DNA of 64,000 bases from Firmicutes bacterium UBA5201 (GCA_002412775.1 DHVT01000012.1:1-64000); one strand, 5' to 3'. Shown: positions 52,776 through 62,141, counted from the stretch's first letter. Made by a program: numbers and translations. The notes: generated by a model from the letters alone, not told the origin.

Positions 52776-52806
52776 AAAGAGAAGAGGGGTTAGCCTTCTT
52801 CTCTTT
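52776..52806 (+). terminator. Intra-operon hairpin after the binding protein
   Basis: AAAGAGAAG (52776-52784) pairs with CTTCTCTTT (52798-52806), with TATTTTG after it. Such partial terminators usually raise the level of the binding protein over its permeases. Confidence 0.6.
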
Positions 52807-52828
52807 ATTTTGTTTGAAAGGAATGACT

Positions 52829-53269
52829 ATGGACTCTTATTCCAAAATGCCTAAGAAACAATTGTATATTATTCTGTTTGCTGTTGCTTCGGTCATACTT
52901 TTCGCGTCCATTGAAGTAATGATCAAAGTCAAGGATTTGTCTTTGTATGAAACTTGGGCAAATGATACTTTGGGTATTACGGAATCCAGTTTTAATATTT
53001 ATGTCACAGCACAACTCAGTTCTTACTTCACGAAAATAATCATACCTATGATTTTTGGTGTCTATACTTATTTCACTTACACTAGAATCAGATTGAACAA
53101 TCTGTTTGTTTTTATGTGGTCCGTATTGATTCTTGGTGGTTTTGGTTATAATATTTCAGATCTGAACTACGGATCAATCTTCTTTTATGGTTATATTGTT
53201 GGTTATTTGGTTTTACTAATGACAGTTTTATCTTTGCTTCAAGTAATTCAGGACAGCAAATCAAAGTAA
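52829..53269 (+). CDS. Four-helix membrane protein in the sugar uptake operon
   Basis: A 146-residue integral membrane protein with four predicted helices (LYIILFAVASVILFASIEVMI, IIIPMIFGVYTYFTY, LFVFMWSVLILGGFGY, IFFYGYIVGYLVLLMTVLSLLQ). GAAAGGAATGACT precedes ATG 52829. It lies between the binding lipoprotein and MalF, so it is likely an accessory membrane component. I do not recognise the family. Confidence 0.65.
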   Translation: MDSYSKMPKKQLYIILFAVASVILFASIEVMIKVKDLSLYETWANDTLGITESSFNIYVTAQLSSYFTKIIIPMIFGVYTYFTYTRIRLNNLFVFMWSVLILGGFGYNISDLNYGSIFFYGYIVGYLVLLMTVLSLLQVIQDSKSK

Positions 53270-53282
53270 AGGTGGGAATATC

Positions 53283-55376
53283 TTGGAAGAGAAAAATATA
53301 TTTTTGTATGATGACATCGGCAATTCATATGAGAGAAAAAACAAGTATTTGCTGGAACTCTACACACTCAATGAGCAAATGCGGGAAGCCGACCCGAATG
53401 GAAAGAAAACTATAAGAAAGCAAATCAGCAATTTGAAGAGTAACAAGAAAAATCATCCTCACAATATTGCATATGGAAATTTTAGAAAAGAAGAAAAGAA
53501 TTTTCTTTCAGCTTTGAATGCGAAAACAAAGGTTTTTGGATCCGAAATGGATTCCAGTGATTCCAGACAACTTAAAACATTGAAATCAGATCTCTTCAAA
53601 GCAAAGGAAAAAGTTGATTTTTATAAAAGGTATGTAGATTTGTCATATGATGCCGAACTACATTATCAGCAAAGTCTGATTGAATTGACCCAATTGCCTG
53701 AAGTAATCGAATTGTTGATTCAGACCCGTCAGGAACTTAGTGCCGCTTATGCCGCGAAAAAGTCGATTGATCGAAACAAGGAGCAATTGGCTAAAAAGAA
53801 ATTTGCAGAATTGAAGCAAATTGAACAAAAGCGTTTCAAGGAAGGTAAAGTCAAACTGAAAGAAAAGAAAAAAAGCGGTTTGATATCGGAGAAGGCGCTT
53901 AGAAACGGCATCATTGAACTCAAAGCCAAACGTAAAGAAACGAATACACTCAATTCTTATAATATCGAATCCAAATCTGTAAGAGAACTCATCAAGAACA
54001 AAAAATATGTCTTGACCAAAGGAATCAAACTGAAACTTAAGATTTTAAAATCGAATCTTTCAGATGTCAGGAGAAGAACTCCTATTGAAACAGAGAAGAC
54101 CATGCCTTTGTTTTCTTTCCTGACCATACTATTGCCAGGACTAGGACAATTGCTCAACAAGCAATATTTTAAAGCGCTTTTTTTCTCTTTAGTGACACTC
54201 TTCATATATTTTATTGCCATTCCGTATGCGCTTGGCTACGGCAACTATCAAGGTGATGGTATTTCAGGATTGTTGTCTTTGGCGGAAGGTGGTAGAAGAA
54301 TAGACAAGTCTTTGATTTTCATGATCGAAGGCATTGTAGCTATTTTCCTTGTGTTGATTTCACTTGGACTATATGCGATATCATTTAATGATGTGCATAA
54401 AACCGAGAAAGATATCATAAAAGGTATTCGACCTAGAAATTGGTTTGAAACATTAAGTAAAATCGAGCAGGATGGATTCCCATATATGGTGTCTGCTCCA
54501 GCTCTCATCGTCACAATATTCATTGTGCTTGTTCCAATCACAACTGCGATTTTATTGTCCTTTACGGGAATGGATCCACAAAATCAGTCCAAATTTGGTT
54601 GGGTGGGCATCAACAATTATAAGTTGATCGCATTAGGTCAAGGACTTGCGGGATCAGTATTCTGGTCAATTTTGACATGGACGCTTATTTGGACCGTTGT
54701 CGCGACATCAATGGCAATTGCCACAGGGTTTTCCCTTGCGATACTCGCCAACAATGACCGCATCAAAGGCAAAACTTTTTTCAGGGTTGTCTACTTGTTG
54801 CCTTGGGCCGTACCCGCATTTATCACAATCATGTTCTTCAGTATCATGTTTTCACCGAACGGAGCACTCACAACGGTCATATACGATTTATTCAAGATAC
54901 AGGTTCAAGTCAAAAATGATGCGACTTTATCGAGAATCACTTTGATCTTCTTGCAGACTTGGCTGGGCAGTTCTTACGTTTTCTTGCTCTCGACAGGTGT
55001 ACTACAAGCTATTCCTGGTGATCTATATGAAGCAGCTCAGATCGATGGCGCCACATCGTGGCAAAAATTGAAAAGAATCACTTTGCCGATTGTGTTATTC
55101 CAAACCGCGCCACTTCTAGTAGGCCAATATACTTTCAATTTCAACAATTTTTCAATCATTTACCTTTTTAACGGTGGAGGACCTTTCAACCCATCAAAAT
55201 ATGGTAACTTGGCTGGAAGTACGGATCTTTTGATTTCTTACATCTACAAACTGACTATGGAAAACCAATATCAATCCATTGGCGCTGCAATTACCATCGT
55301 TATTTCCATGGGGCTTATGCTTTTCGCATTTATTGGATTCAAAAATTCCAAAGCGTTTAGGGAGGAGAGACTATAA
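53283..55376 (+). CDS. MalF-like sugar permease with coiled-coil N-terminal extension
   Basis: A 697-residue permease, over 300 residues longer than ordinary MalF. Residues 1 to ~270 are charged, Lys/Glu-rich and coiled-coil-like; then LLPGLGQLLNKQYFKALFFSLV starts a small membrane domain; the MetI-like domain occupies ~400-690 with the EAA loop YEAAQIDGATSWQKLKRITLP. Start is TTG 53283 after AAGGTGGG. It overlaps MalG by one base. The extension faces the cytoplasm and could contact a regulator or ATPase; its role is unknown. Confidence 0.88.
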   Translation: MEEKNIFLYDDIGNSYERKNKYLLELYTLNEQMREADPNGKKTIRKQISNLKSNKKNHPHNIAYGNFRKEEKNFLSALNAKTKVFGSEMDSSDSRQLKTLKSDLFKAKEKVDFYKRYVDLSYDAELHYQQSLIELTQLPEVIELLIQTRQELSAAYAAKKSIDRNKEQLAKKKFAELKQIEQKRFKEGKVKLKEKKKSGLISEKALRNGIIELKAKRKETNTLNSYNIESKSVRELIKNKKYVLTKGIKLKLKILKSNLSDVRRRTPIETEKTMPLFSFLTILLPGLGQLLNKQYFKALFFSLVTLFIYFIAIPYALGYGNYQGDGISGLLSLAEGGRRIDKSLIFMIEGIVAIFLVLISLGLYAISFNDVHKTEKDIIKGIRPRNWFETLSKIEQDGFPYMVSAPALIVTIFIVLVPITTAILLSFTGMDPQNQSKFGWVGINNYKLIALGQGLAGSVFWSILTWTLIWTVVATSMAIATGFSLAILANNDRIKGKTFFRVVYLLPWAVPAFITIMFFSIMFSPNGALTTVIYDLFKIQVQVKNDATLSRITLIFLQTWLGSSYVFLLSTGVLQAIPGDLYEAAQIDGATSWQKLKRITLPIVLFQTAPLLVGQYTFNFNNFSIIYLFNGGGPFNPSKYGNLAGSTDLLISYIYKLTMENQYQSIGAAITIVISMGLMLFAFIGFKNSKAFREERL

Positions 55377-56269
55377 TGAAATGGTTTAAGAAAAAAAACA
55401 AACTGTATCTCTCGGATAAACAACCTCTTAGCACGCTTGGTATGGTAGGACTTGCACTATCATATGTAGTGCTCATCGCTTGGGTCATAGCCATTTTGTG
55501 GCCACTGTTTCAAATGGTTGTTTCCGCATTCAATGGAAAACAGGAACAATATTTGATGCTCAATGACAATTTTGAGTTTTCATTGGACCATTTCAAATAT
55601 CTCTTCAATGAAACCTTGTATTTGACATGGGTTAAAAACACTATTTTCATTGCTGCATCCACTGCGATATTGACTCTCACAATAGTATCTTTTACTGGTT
55701 TTGCTTATTCAAGATATAGATTTAAAGGAAGAAAGGCTTCATTGATGGCAATCATGTTGATTCAGACTATTCCAACATTTGCAGGGATTACAGCCTATTT
55801 TACTATGCATTCCATCATCAGTTCACTTGCTCCTTGGTTTACAAGGCAATTGATGCTCATATTGATCTACTCCGGTGGAGGCATAGCTGGAAACACCTTT
55901 ATTCTGAAGGGCTATATCGACTCGATTTCAACAGAGCTCGATGATGCGGCGAGAATTGATGGCTGCTCCAGCATGCAGGTCTATAGATTGATCATCATGC
56001 CTATTGCGAAACCAATGCTGGCGATCATTGCACTATGGTCATTCATCGGTCCGTTTATGGATTATCTGTTGCCAAGAGTACTTTTGACCAATCCAAAATC
56101 TTTTACACTCGCCGCTGGGCTGTTTACACTGATCAGCGACTTTAGAACACTCAATCAACCTGCGTTTGCTGCAGGCGGATTACTGACAGCAGTACCAATT
56201 GTGATTCTATTCATTGTGCTGCAAAAACAATTGGTTTCCGGCCTTTCTCAAGGCTCAGTTAAGGGATAA
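55376..56269 (+). CDS. MalG-like sugar permease
   Basis: A 297-residue MetI-type permease with six helices and the EAA motif in LDDAARIDGCSSMQVYRLIIMPIAKP. It ends in LQKQLVSGLSQGSVKG, the normal MalG C-terminus. Its ATG shares the final A of the MalF stop (TAATG), so translation is coupled. With MalF it forms the channel of the maltodextrin-type importer. Confidence 0.93.
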   Translation: MKWFKKKNKLYLSDKQPLSTLGMVGLALSYVVLIAWVIAILWPLFQMVVSAFNGKQEQYLMLNDNFEFSLDHFKYLFNETLYLTWVKNTIFIAASTAILTLTIVSFTGFAYSRYRFKGRKASLMAIMLIQTIPTFAGITAYFTMHSIISSLAPWFTRQLMLILIYSGGGIAGNTFILKGYIDSISTELDDAARIDGCSSMQVYRLIIMPIAKPMLAIIALWSFIGPFMDYLLPRVLLTNPKSFTLAAGLFTLISDFRTLNQPAFAAGGLLTAVPIVILFIVLQKQLVSGLSQGSVKG

Positions 56270-56298
56270 TAGTTGATCAAAAGACAGGAGGATTTGAA

Positions 56299-57387
56299 AT
56301 GAAAGTCACACTTAAAGATATAGGAAAGAAATATGAGGGGAGAGAGGAATTCACCCTTAGAAATATTGATCTGGTAATTGAAGACAAGGATTTTTGTGTT
56401 ATACTAGGACCATCGGGTTGTGGAAAGACTACACTGCTAAGAATGATTGCAGGCCTTAATTCCATTACAGAGGGAGACTTGTTGTTCGGCGATAAGCGTA
56501 TGAATAGGGTTCCTTCAAAAGACCGGGATATTGCAATGGTATTTCAATCCTATGCACTTTATCCCCATATGACGGTCTATGACAACATGGCATTTTCACT
56601 TTCCATGAGAAAAGAACGCAAAAAAATCATTAATGACAGGGTTATGGAAGCCGCTGAACTTTTGCAGATTAAGGAGTATCTTTATTCCAAGCCTTCGGAT
56701 ATATCCGGTGGTCAAAGACAAAGAGTTGCTTTAGGTCGCGCGATGGTTAGAAATCCAGCAGTTTTCCTAATGGATGAACCGCTTTCCAATCTGGATGCCA
56801 AACTTAGAGAACATATGCGTGTTGAGTTGGTCCGTCTTCATAAATCACTTGGCACAACTTCGATTTACGTCACACATGACCAAACGGAAGCCATGACTAT
56901 GGCATCAAAAATAGTGCTTATGAACGATGGTAAAATTCAACAAGCAGGAGTTCCCGATGAATTCTATAATAAACCCGCCAATATTTTTGTCGCGAAATTT
57001 ATAGGCTCACCTACGATGAATATCGTTGAAGGTAAGATGATCAAAGGCAAATTCGTTTCAAATGATGAATTGATCATTATCACGCCTTCCGTGCACGATA
57101 CTGAACGTTTACTTGCATTTGAAGGCAAGCCGGTATCGGTCGGCATACGACCTGAGCGATTCGAAAGTGGTGGAGAATTCGGAGATACTTTTTCAGCCAA
57201 AATTGATGTAATAGAGATGCTTGGTAAAGAAAAGATACTACATGTGCGTTTGAAGAATGATTCTGAACTTATAATTTCTACGCCAGGCCACTATATTTAC
57301 GTTGAAAATGAGGAACACTCATTTGGATTTGATGTTGAATCCATACATTTCTTTGATACAGAGACAGGTTTAAGAATCAATAAATGA
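56299..57387 (+). CDS. MsmX/MalK-type sugar ABC ATPase
   Basis: A 362-residue ATPase of the MalK/MsmX/UgpC type: Walker A GPSGCGKTTLLR, signature SGGQRQRVALGRA, Walker B FLMDEPLSNLDAKLREHMR and a C-terminal TOBE region (VGIRPERF). It powers the MalF/MalG importer. AGACAGGAGG precedes the ATG. Presence of a dedicated ATPase means the system need not borrow MsmX from elsewhere. Confidence 0.93.
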   Translation: MKVTLKDIGKKYEGREEFTLRNIDLVIEDKDFCVILGPSGCGKTTLLRMIAGLNSITEGDLLFGDKRMNRVPSKDRDIAMVFQSYALYPHMTVYDNMAFSLSMRKERKKIINDRVMEAAELLQIKEYLYSKPSDISGGQRQRVALGRAMVRNPAVFLMDEPLSNLDAKLREHMRVELVRLHKSLGTTSIYVTHDQTEAMTMASKIVLMNDGKIQQAGVPDEFYNKPANIFVAKFIGSPTMNIVEGKMIKGKFVSNDELIIITPSVHDTERLLAFEGKPVSVGIRPERFESGGEFGDTFSAKIDVIEMLGKEKILHVRLKNDSELIISTPGHYIYVENEEHSFGFDVESIHFFDTETGLRINK

Positions 57388-57423
57388 TCAGACCATAATG
57401 GTCTTTAAGGATGTGAATCAAGA

Positions 57424-58425
57424 ATGGCAATAACAATCAAAGACGTCGCAAAACTGGCCAACGTCTCTCCGTCTACAGTATCGAGGGTCATATCACAGAG
57501 TCCGAGAATCAGCGAGGCCACAAAAGTAATAGTCTATGCGGCTATGGAGGAATTGAAATACAAACCCAACGCGATTGCGCGGAATCTAGCCAATGCATCC
57601 ACGAAAACGCTTGGTCTTATTATTCCAAACAAGGAAGAGAACTTGTTCAAGAATCCTTTTTTCATTCAAGCCATGCGAGGAATAAGCATTTATTCGCAGA
57701 AGAAAAATTATAAAATAATGTTCAACTATAGTGAAAATCCTGAAGACGAACTCAATTACGTCAGGGAGTTTGTACACTCCAAATGGGTGGATGGCATAAT
57801 TCTTCTGACGGCTTATGAAAACGACCTTTGTATAGACTATTTGAGCCAGCAGGAATTTCCTTTTGTTGTTATTGGTAGACCCTACAACGTACATGATATC
57901 ATGTGGGTGGACAATGACAACTTTCAAGCGACATACAATCTTGTCAACAAATTGATTCAGAAAGGCCTTCACGACATCGCGTTCATTGGTGGTCCACAAA
58001 GATATATTTTCTCGAAAGATCGACTGGAAGGGTATAAAAGGGCGCTTGATTTGAGAAACCTTTCTGTAGATGAGCGTTTGATTTTTGAGACAGACGACTT
58101 CACTGATGAATATGGTTATGACGCAATGGGTAGGATTTGCGAACATAAGATTCCAGAAGCTGTTGTGACGACAGACGATTTACTTGCCTTTGGTGTGCTC
58201 AGGTATATCAAAGATCATCATTTGAAGGTAAAAGTCACCGGTTTCAACAACACGCCTTTATCGGAATACCAGGATCCACCATTGACTTCAGTGGATATCA
58301 AGGCTGAGGACTTGGGATACAATGCCGCAAAATTATTGATCAAATCACTTGAAGGCAATGAAAATCCAGTGAACCACTTTATTGTGGGTACTGAACTGGT
58401 GGAGCGAAGATCTACTGATAAATAG
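57424..58425 (+). CDS. LacI-family repressor (MalR-like)
   Basis: A 333-residue LacI-type regulator: HTH at the N-terminus (TIKDVAKLANVSPSTVSRVI) with the hinge helix, then a periplasmic-binding-protein-like sensor (GLIIPNKEENLFKNPFFIQAMRGI ... DGIILLTAYEND ... FIGGPQ ... TTDDLLAFGVL). It is the last gene of the uptake operon and probably binds the operator at 51292, relieved by maltose or a relative. AAGGATGTGAATCAAG precedes the ATG. The composite hairpin element follows. Confidence 0.92.
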   Translation: MAITIKDVAKLANVSPSTVSRVISQSPRISEATKVIVYAAMEELKYKPNAIARNLANASTKTLGLIIPNKEENLFKNPFFIQAMRGISIYSQKKNYKIMFNYSENPEDELNYVREFVHSKWVDGIILLTAYENDLCIDYLSQQEFPFVVIGRPYNVHDIMWVDNDNFQATYNLVNKLIQKGLHDIAFIGGPQRYIFSKDRLEGYKRALDLRNLSVDERLIFETDDFTDEYGYDAMGRICEHKIPEAVVTTDDLLAFGVLRYIKDHHLKVKVTGFNNTPLSEYQDPPLTSVDIKAEDLGYNAAKLLIKSLEGNENPVNHFIVGTELVERRSTDK

Positions 58426-58428
58426 CGA

Positions 58429-58539
58429 AAAAAAAGAGTGCAAGCACTCGATCTTTTCAGATTAAACTGAGACGCTAATAAGTTTCCTTCGGAAACTTAC
58501 CTACGCGAAAGCCAAGAGTGCAAGTGCACTCTTGGCTTT
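58429..58539. repeat. Composite hairpin element, copy 2 (inverted relative to copy 1)
   Basis: A short hairpin (GAGTGC 58436-58441 with GCACTC 58444-58449), then about 19 bases, then the 42-base core (58469-58510), which is the exact reverse complement of 37301-37342, then a long perfect 15-base stem (58508-58522 with 58525-58539; GCCAAGAGTGCA arm). The long hairpin is also the terminator of csoR. Order and spacing match copy 1 when read from the other strand, but the stems are different in sequence. Confidence 0.85.
58508..58539. terminator. Terminator of copA-csoR operon
   Basis: AAAGCCAAGAGTGCA (58508-58522) pairs with TGCACTCTTGGCTTT (58525-58539), perfect, lying 4 bases after the csoR stop on the minus strand. 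It is also the right part of composite element copy 2. Confidence 0.75.
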
Positions 58540-58542
58540 ATA

Positions 58543-58881
58543 TTATTTCATCAACTTACCTATGGTGGTGAGGATTTCATCCACGACATCGTAATCGCCA
58601 TCTTTGATCCTATCGATGAGGCACGTGTTCATATGCTGCTCAAGTATGATTCTGCTCATGGAATTAAGTGCCGATTGTGCGGCTGCGATTTGATTCAAAA
58701 TGTCATCACAATAAACATCCCGGTCAATCATACCTTTAATGCCTCTGATTTGGCCTTCGATTCTATTGCAACGGTTGGCCAGCAGTTTCTTCTCATTTTC
58801 TGTCCGCATGGTCTGTCGACCACAATCACAAGATGAATCTTCAATGTCACAGGTATTTGGTTTGACAGTGGTTGTGCTCAT
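58543..58881 (-). CDS. csoR: CsoR-family copper-sensing repressor
   Basis: A 112-residue metal-sensing repressor: the C-H-C copper ligands are visible as DVYCDDIL and EQHMNTC, with NRCNRIEGQIRGIKGMIDRD, the conserved helix of the family. An extra Cys-rich N-terminus (NTCDIEDSSCDCG) is unusual and could bind metal. Copper binding releases it from DNA and lets copA be expressed. AGGAGGACCC precedes the ATG. It is downstream of copA on the minus strand, and its operators are at 61364-61413. Confidence 0.93.
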   Translation of the reverse strand: MSTTTVKPNTCDIEDSSCDCGRQTMRTENEKKLLANRCNRIEGQIRGIKGMIDRDVYCDDILNQIAAAQSALNSMSRIILEQHMNTCLIDRIKDGDYDVVDEILTTIGKLMK

Positions 58882-58889
58882 GGGTCCTC

Positions 58890-61349
58890 CTAAATCTTAA
58901 AGGTCTTTAAACGAAGAGCATTGGTCAAAACTGAAACCGAGCTCATAGACATTGCAGCGGCTGCGAAAATCGGGCTGAGAAGTGGTCCACCAAAAGCATA
59001 CAAGACTCCAGCTGCGACAGGTATACCAATTATATTATAGATGAACGCCCAGAACAAGTTTTGTTTGATATTCCTGATTGTTTTTCTACTGAGCTGAATC
59101 GCAGTGACGACATCAAGCAGATTGCTCCTCATGAGTACGATATCAGCCGATTCCATTGCAACATCTGTACCTGATCCTATCGCGATGCCAATATCGGCTT
59201 GTGCTAGGGCGGGGGCATCGTTGATCCCATCTCCGACCATTGCTACATTTCTGCCGCTCTCTTGCAATTTCTTGACTTCAGCCGCTTTGTCACCAGGTAG
59301 GACTTCAGCCAGGACTTCATCTATTCCAACATATTTCGCAATGGCGTTGGCCGTTTTTTTATGGTCTCCAGTGATCATGATTGTTTTGATGTTGAGTTTG
59401 TGCAATCTTTTTATAGCTTCGATACTATTGTCTTTTAGAACATCCGCGGCTGCAATGATTCCGGCGACTTTTCCACCAATTGAAAGGAACATAGGCGTTT
59501 TCCCTTCATCCGCATAAAGATCGAACTGATCAAGATATTCAGACGGGTCGATTCCATTTTCCTCTAGAAGTTTGATGTTTCCAAGCAAGACTTCGCTTTG
59601 GTTGATCATAGCTTTGATGCCTCTACCAGGAATCGCCGAGAATTCATCTGTTTTAAATCGCTGAACATTCATATCCTGTCCTTTTTTGACGATGGAATCT
59701 CCGAGAGGGTGTTCACTGCCATATTCCGCTGAGGCGGCATAGGTCATGATATCTGCATCGCTGAATCCATTTACAGCGTATATGTCTGTAACTTCAGGTT
59801 TCCCTTTTGTGAGTGTACCAGTCTTGTCGAATATGATTGTATCGATTTTATGGGCTGTCTCAAGGGCACCACCGCTTTTGACAAGTACGCCGAGTTCTGC
59901 ACCTTTACCTGTTCCAACCATGATTGCTGTTGGTGTTGCGAGCCCTAAGGCACATGGACAGGCAATGACAAGTACCGCGATGAACACTTTTAATGTAAAC
60001 ACGATATCCTGGCCTGAAATATACCACATCAAAGCTGAAACGATGGCGATCACAAATACGATCGGTACGAAATACCCAGAGATGATATCCGCCATTCTTG
60101 CGATTGGTGCCTTGCTGCCTTGCGCTTCTTCAACCAATTGGATGATATGGGCAAGTGCCGTCTCATCACCGACTTTTTCGGCTTTATATTTCAATGAACC
60201 GGTTTTATTCAGGCTGGCGCTATAGACCTTGTCGCCAACATTTTTTTCAACGGGTATGCTTTCTCCGGTAAGCATGGATTCATCTATACTGGAATAGCCT
60301 TCAATGACCGAACCGTCCACTGCGATTTTTCCACCGGGTTTTACGATTAAAACATCACCGATTTCAATTTCTTCGACAGGCATCTCGATTTCTTCATCTC
60401 CATTGATGACGATAGCAGTCTTTGGGGTGAGGCCAATCAATTTTTTAATGGCTTCTGATGTCTTACCTTTTGAAATGATCTCTAGTGTCTTCCCAAGTAA
60501 GATCAGAGCAAGTATGACGCCTGCTGTCTCGAAATACATGTGATGTACAGCCATATGGTCGCCGTTAAGGATCTGTCCTACCGAGAAAAAGCTATAGATC
60601 AAAGCTGCGGATGTACCGATGGCTATGAGAGAGTCCATATTTGGACTTCTATGGATGATTTGCCTGAATCCGACGCTATAAAAATTGCGTCCTGCCCAAA
60701 TGATTGGTAATGTAAGCAATATCTGTGCGAATGCGTAATTAAGTGGATTGTGATCAGGGGAAAGAAATCCGGGAAGAGGAAGAGTCACAAACGGAATCAT
60801 AGGTCCCATCGCCACATAAAAAAGGGGAATGGCAAAAATGACGGACAAGGTGAGTTTGAACTTCATATCCTTAATTTCTTTGTCTTTTCTGAGTTTGTCT
60901 TCGTCAATATTGCGTTTGACTTCTGCTTCCTTGGCGGTATAACCCAATTTCGAGATGGCTTGTTTGATTTCGGACAGACGTACCAAATCGGGATTGTATT
61001 CAATCTGTGCCGCTTCAGTGGCCAAATTGACTGAGACAAAGTCAACTCCATCCATTTTTCCTAGTTTTCTCTCAATCGCTTGGGAGCATGCGGCACAGGT
61101 CATACCTTCAATCGGCAATTTCACTTTTTTGTCTTTGTTTATAGGTTTAGCCTCGTAGCCGGCTTTCTTGACAATTTCCATGATCTTTGCTGAATCTACA
61201 AGTGTTTCATCATATGTCAGGGTCAATTTTTCAGTAGATAGATTTACATTTGACGTATCGACACCTTCCATTTTTCGTGTTGCTCTTTCTACAGCACTTG
61301 AGCAAGAGGCGCAAGTCATTCCATCAACTTGAAATACTTCAGTTTTCAT
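58890..61349 (-). CDS. copA: Copper-translocating P-type ATPase CopA
   Basis: An 819-residue P1B-type ATPase: two heavy-metal domains (GMTCASC at 11-16 and GMTCAAC near 87-93), eight membrane helices, the CPC metal site (IACPCALGLATP), the phosphorylation loop (DKTGTLTKGKP), TGES and the nucleotide-binding GDGINDAPALAQA. It pumps Cu+ out of the cell. AAAGGAGCTCAC precedes the ATG. CsoR follows 8 bases after its stop codon. Its promoter carries two CsoR-type operators. Confidence 0.95.
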   Translation of the reverse strand: MKTEVFQVDGMTCASCSSAVERATRKMEGVDTSNVNLSTEKLTLTYDETLVDSAKIMEIVKKAGYEAKPINKDKKVKLPIEGMTCAACSQAIERKLGKMDGVDFVSVNLATEAAQIEYNPDLVRLSEIKQAISKLGYTAKEAEVKRNIDEDKLRKDKEIKDMKFKLTLSVIFAIPLFYVAMGPMIPFVTLPLPGFLSPDHNPLNYAFAQILLTLPIIWAGRNFYSVGFRQIIHRSPNMDSLIAIGTSAALIYSFFSVGQILNGDHMAVHHMYFETAGVILALILLGKTLEIISKGKTSEAIKKLIGLTPKTAIVINGDEEIEMPVEEIEIGDVLIVKPGGKIAVDGSVIEGYSSIDESMLTGESIPVEKNVGDKVYSASLNKTGSLKYKAEKVGDETALAHIIQLVEEAQGSKAPIARMADIISGYFVPIVFVIAIVSALMWYISGQDIVFTLKVFIAVLVIACPCALGLATPTAIMVGTGKGAELGVLVKSGGALETAHKIDTIIFDKTGTLTKGKPEVTDIYAVNGFSDADIMTYAASAEYGSEHPLGDSIVKKGQDMNVQRFKTDEFSAIPGRGIKAMINQSEVLLGNIKLLEENGIDPSEYLDQFDLYADEGKTPMFLSIGGKVAGIIAAADVLKDNSIEAIKRLHKLNIKTIMITGDHKKTANAIAKYVGIDEVLAEVLPGDKAAEVKKLQESGRNVAMVGDGINDAPALAQADIGIAIGSGTDVAMESADIVLMRSNLLDVVTAIQLSRKTIRNIKQNLFWAFIYNIIGIPVAAGVLYAFGGPLLSPIFAAAAMSMSSVSVLTNALRLKTFKI

Positions 61350-61363
61350 GTGAGCTCCTTTCT

Positions 61364-61419
61364 ATACCCCCTAGGGGTATCTATATATAAATTATATACC
61401 CTGTGGGGGTATAAGTCAA
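61364..61419 (-). promoter_or_regulatory. copA promoter with two CsoR-type operators
   Basis: On the minus strand TTGACT (61419-61414) and TATAAT (61396-61391) are 17 apart. The inverted repeat TATACCCTGTGGGGGTATA (61395-61413) fills exactly this spacer, and a second one, ATACCCCCTAGGGGTAT (61364-61380), lies downstream between promoter and ribosome site. GC-rich centres flanked by TATA ends are the hallmark of CsoR sites, so CsoR would block the polymerase directly. Confidence 0.88.
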
Positions 61420-61472
61420 CGCACAAATATCTGATATAATGATAATAATCAATATAATAATAGAGGTGGATT

Positions 61473-62141
61473 ATGAATAGATTGGCACAAAAAATAAAAG
61501 ATGCCCGAATCAAGTCAAAAATGACAGAAAAAGAGTTGGCCGCAAAAGCAGGTGTGCAACTGAGTTATTTGCTACAAGTGGAATCGGGAAAAAAAGTCAT
61601 CAATGAGCAAATGGCTGAGAAAATTCTTAGTGTGATGGGTGAAGAGATACAGTTCATCCCAGACGATCAACCTGAACCTGAAAAGGTCAAAGCGAAAACA
61701 TCTGTTCCTAGAGAAGCTGTAAAACCGATCACGCCTAATGCACAGTGGGAAAGTGTTTTGGCTGGAGTGATCCAAAAATATCCAGTTACAGGTGAAGTGT
61801 CAGGAAAAGTTCTTGATTATAAGGAACTTTCCATAGTCCATAAAAAAATAGATGGCATTCATTTTGAGAAAATCATGTTTGTAAAAGTCGAAGAGTCGGA
61901 TTTGCCCGGTCTTCGAATCAAAAAAGGGGATGTGATCAGTTTGCACATGATGAATACTGTGGAAAATGACTCCATCTATTATTTGGAAGTGGGAGGGATC
62001 AGGCGGATCAGAATGGTCAGAATGGATTCAAACAGAAAACTTCAATTGCTGAAAGGGATCAACGATGCCTCGCCTCAGATTTTCAGTCCTATGGAAGTCA
62101 AAGTCATTGGCAAATGCATCAAAGTTGAATTTTTCTTATAA
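61473..62141 (+). CDS. XRE-family regulator with S24-like C-terminus
   Basis: A 222-residue protein: an XRE HTH (~1-60; ARIKSKMTEKELAAKAGVQLSYLLQVESGKK), a Lys/Pro-rich linker, then a domain with VKVEESDLPGLRIKKGDVISL and YYLEVGGIRRIRMV that looks like an S24/LexA-type fold without an obvious Ser/Lys catalytic pair. It may act as a stand-alone sensor of stress or peptides. AGAGGTGGATT precedes the ATG, with a TATAAT at 61435. It is divergent from copA and upstream of the hflX leader. Confidence 0.82.
   Translation: MNRLAQKIKDARIKSKMTEKELAAKAGVQLSYLLQVESGKKVINEQMAEKILSVMGEEIQFIPDDQPEPEKVKAKTSVPREAVKPITPNAQWESVLAGVIQKYPVTGEVSGKVLDYKELSIVHKKIDGIHFEKIMFVKVEESDLPGLRIKKGDVISLHMMNTVENDSIYYLEVGGIRRIRMVRMDSNRKLQLLKGINDASPQIFSPMEVKVIGKCIKVEFFL

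Noticed and set aside
57586..58146. 186-residue minus-strand frame opposite the LacI-family gene
   Set aside because: Antisense shadow; the plus strand carries clear LacI motifs and a ribosome site.
59104..61158. Several long plus-strand frames opposite copA
   Set aside because: They are antisense to the conserved CopA domains and have no homology features of their own.
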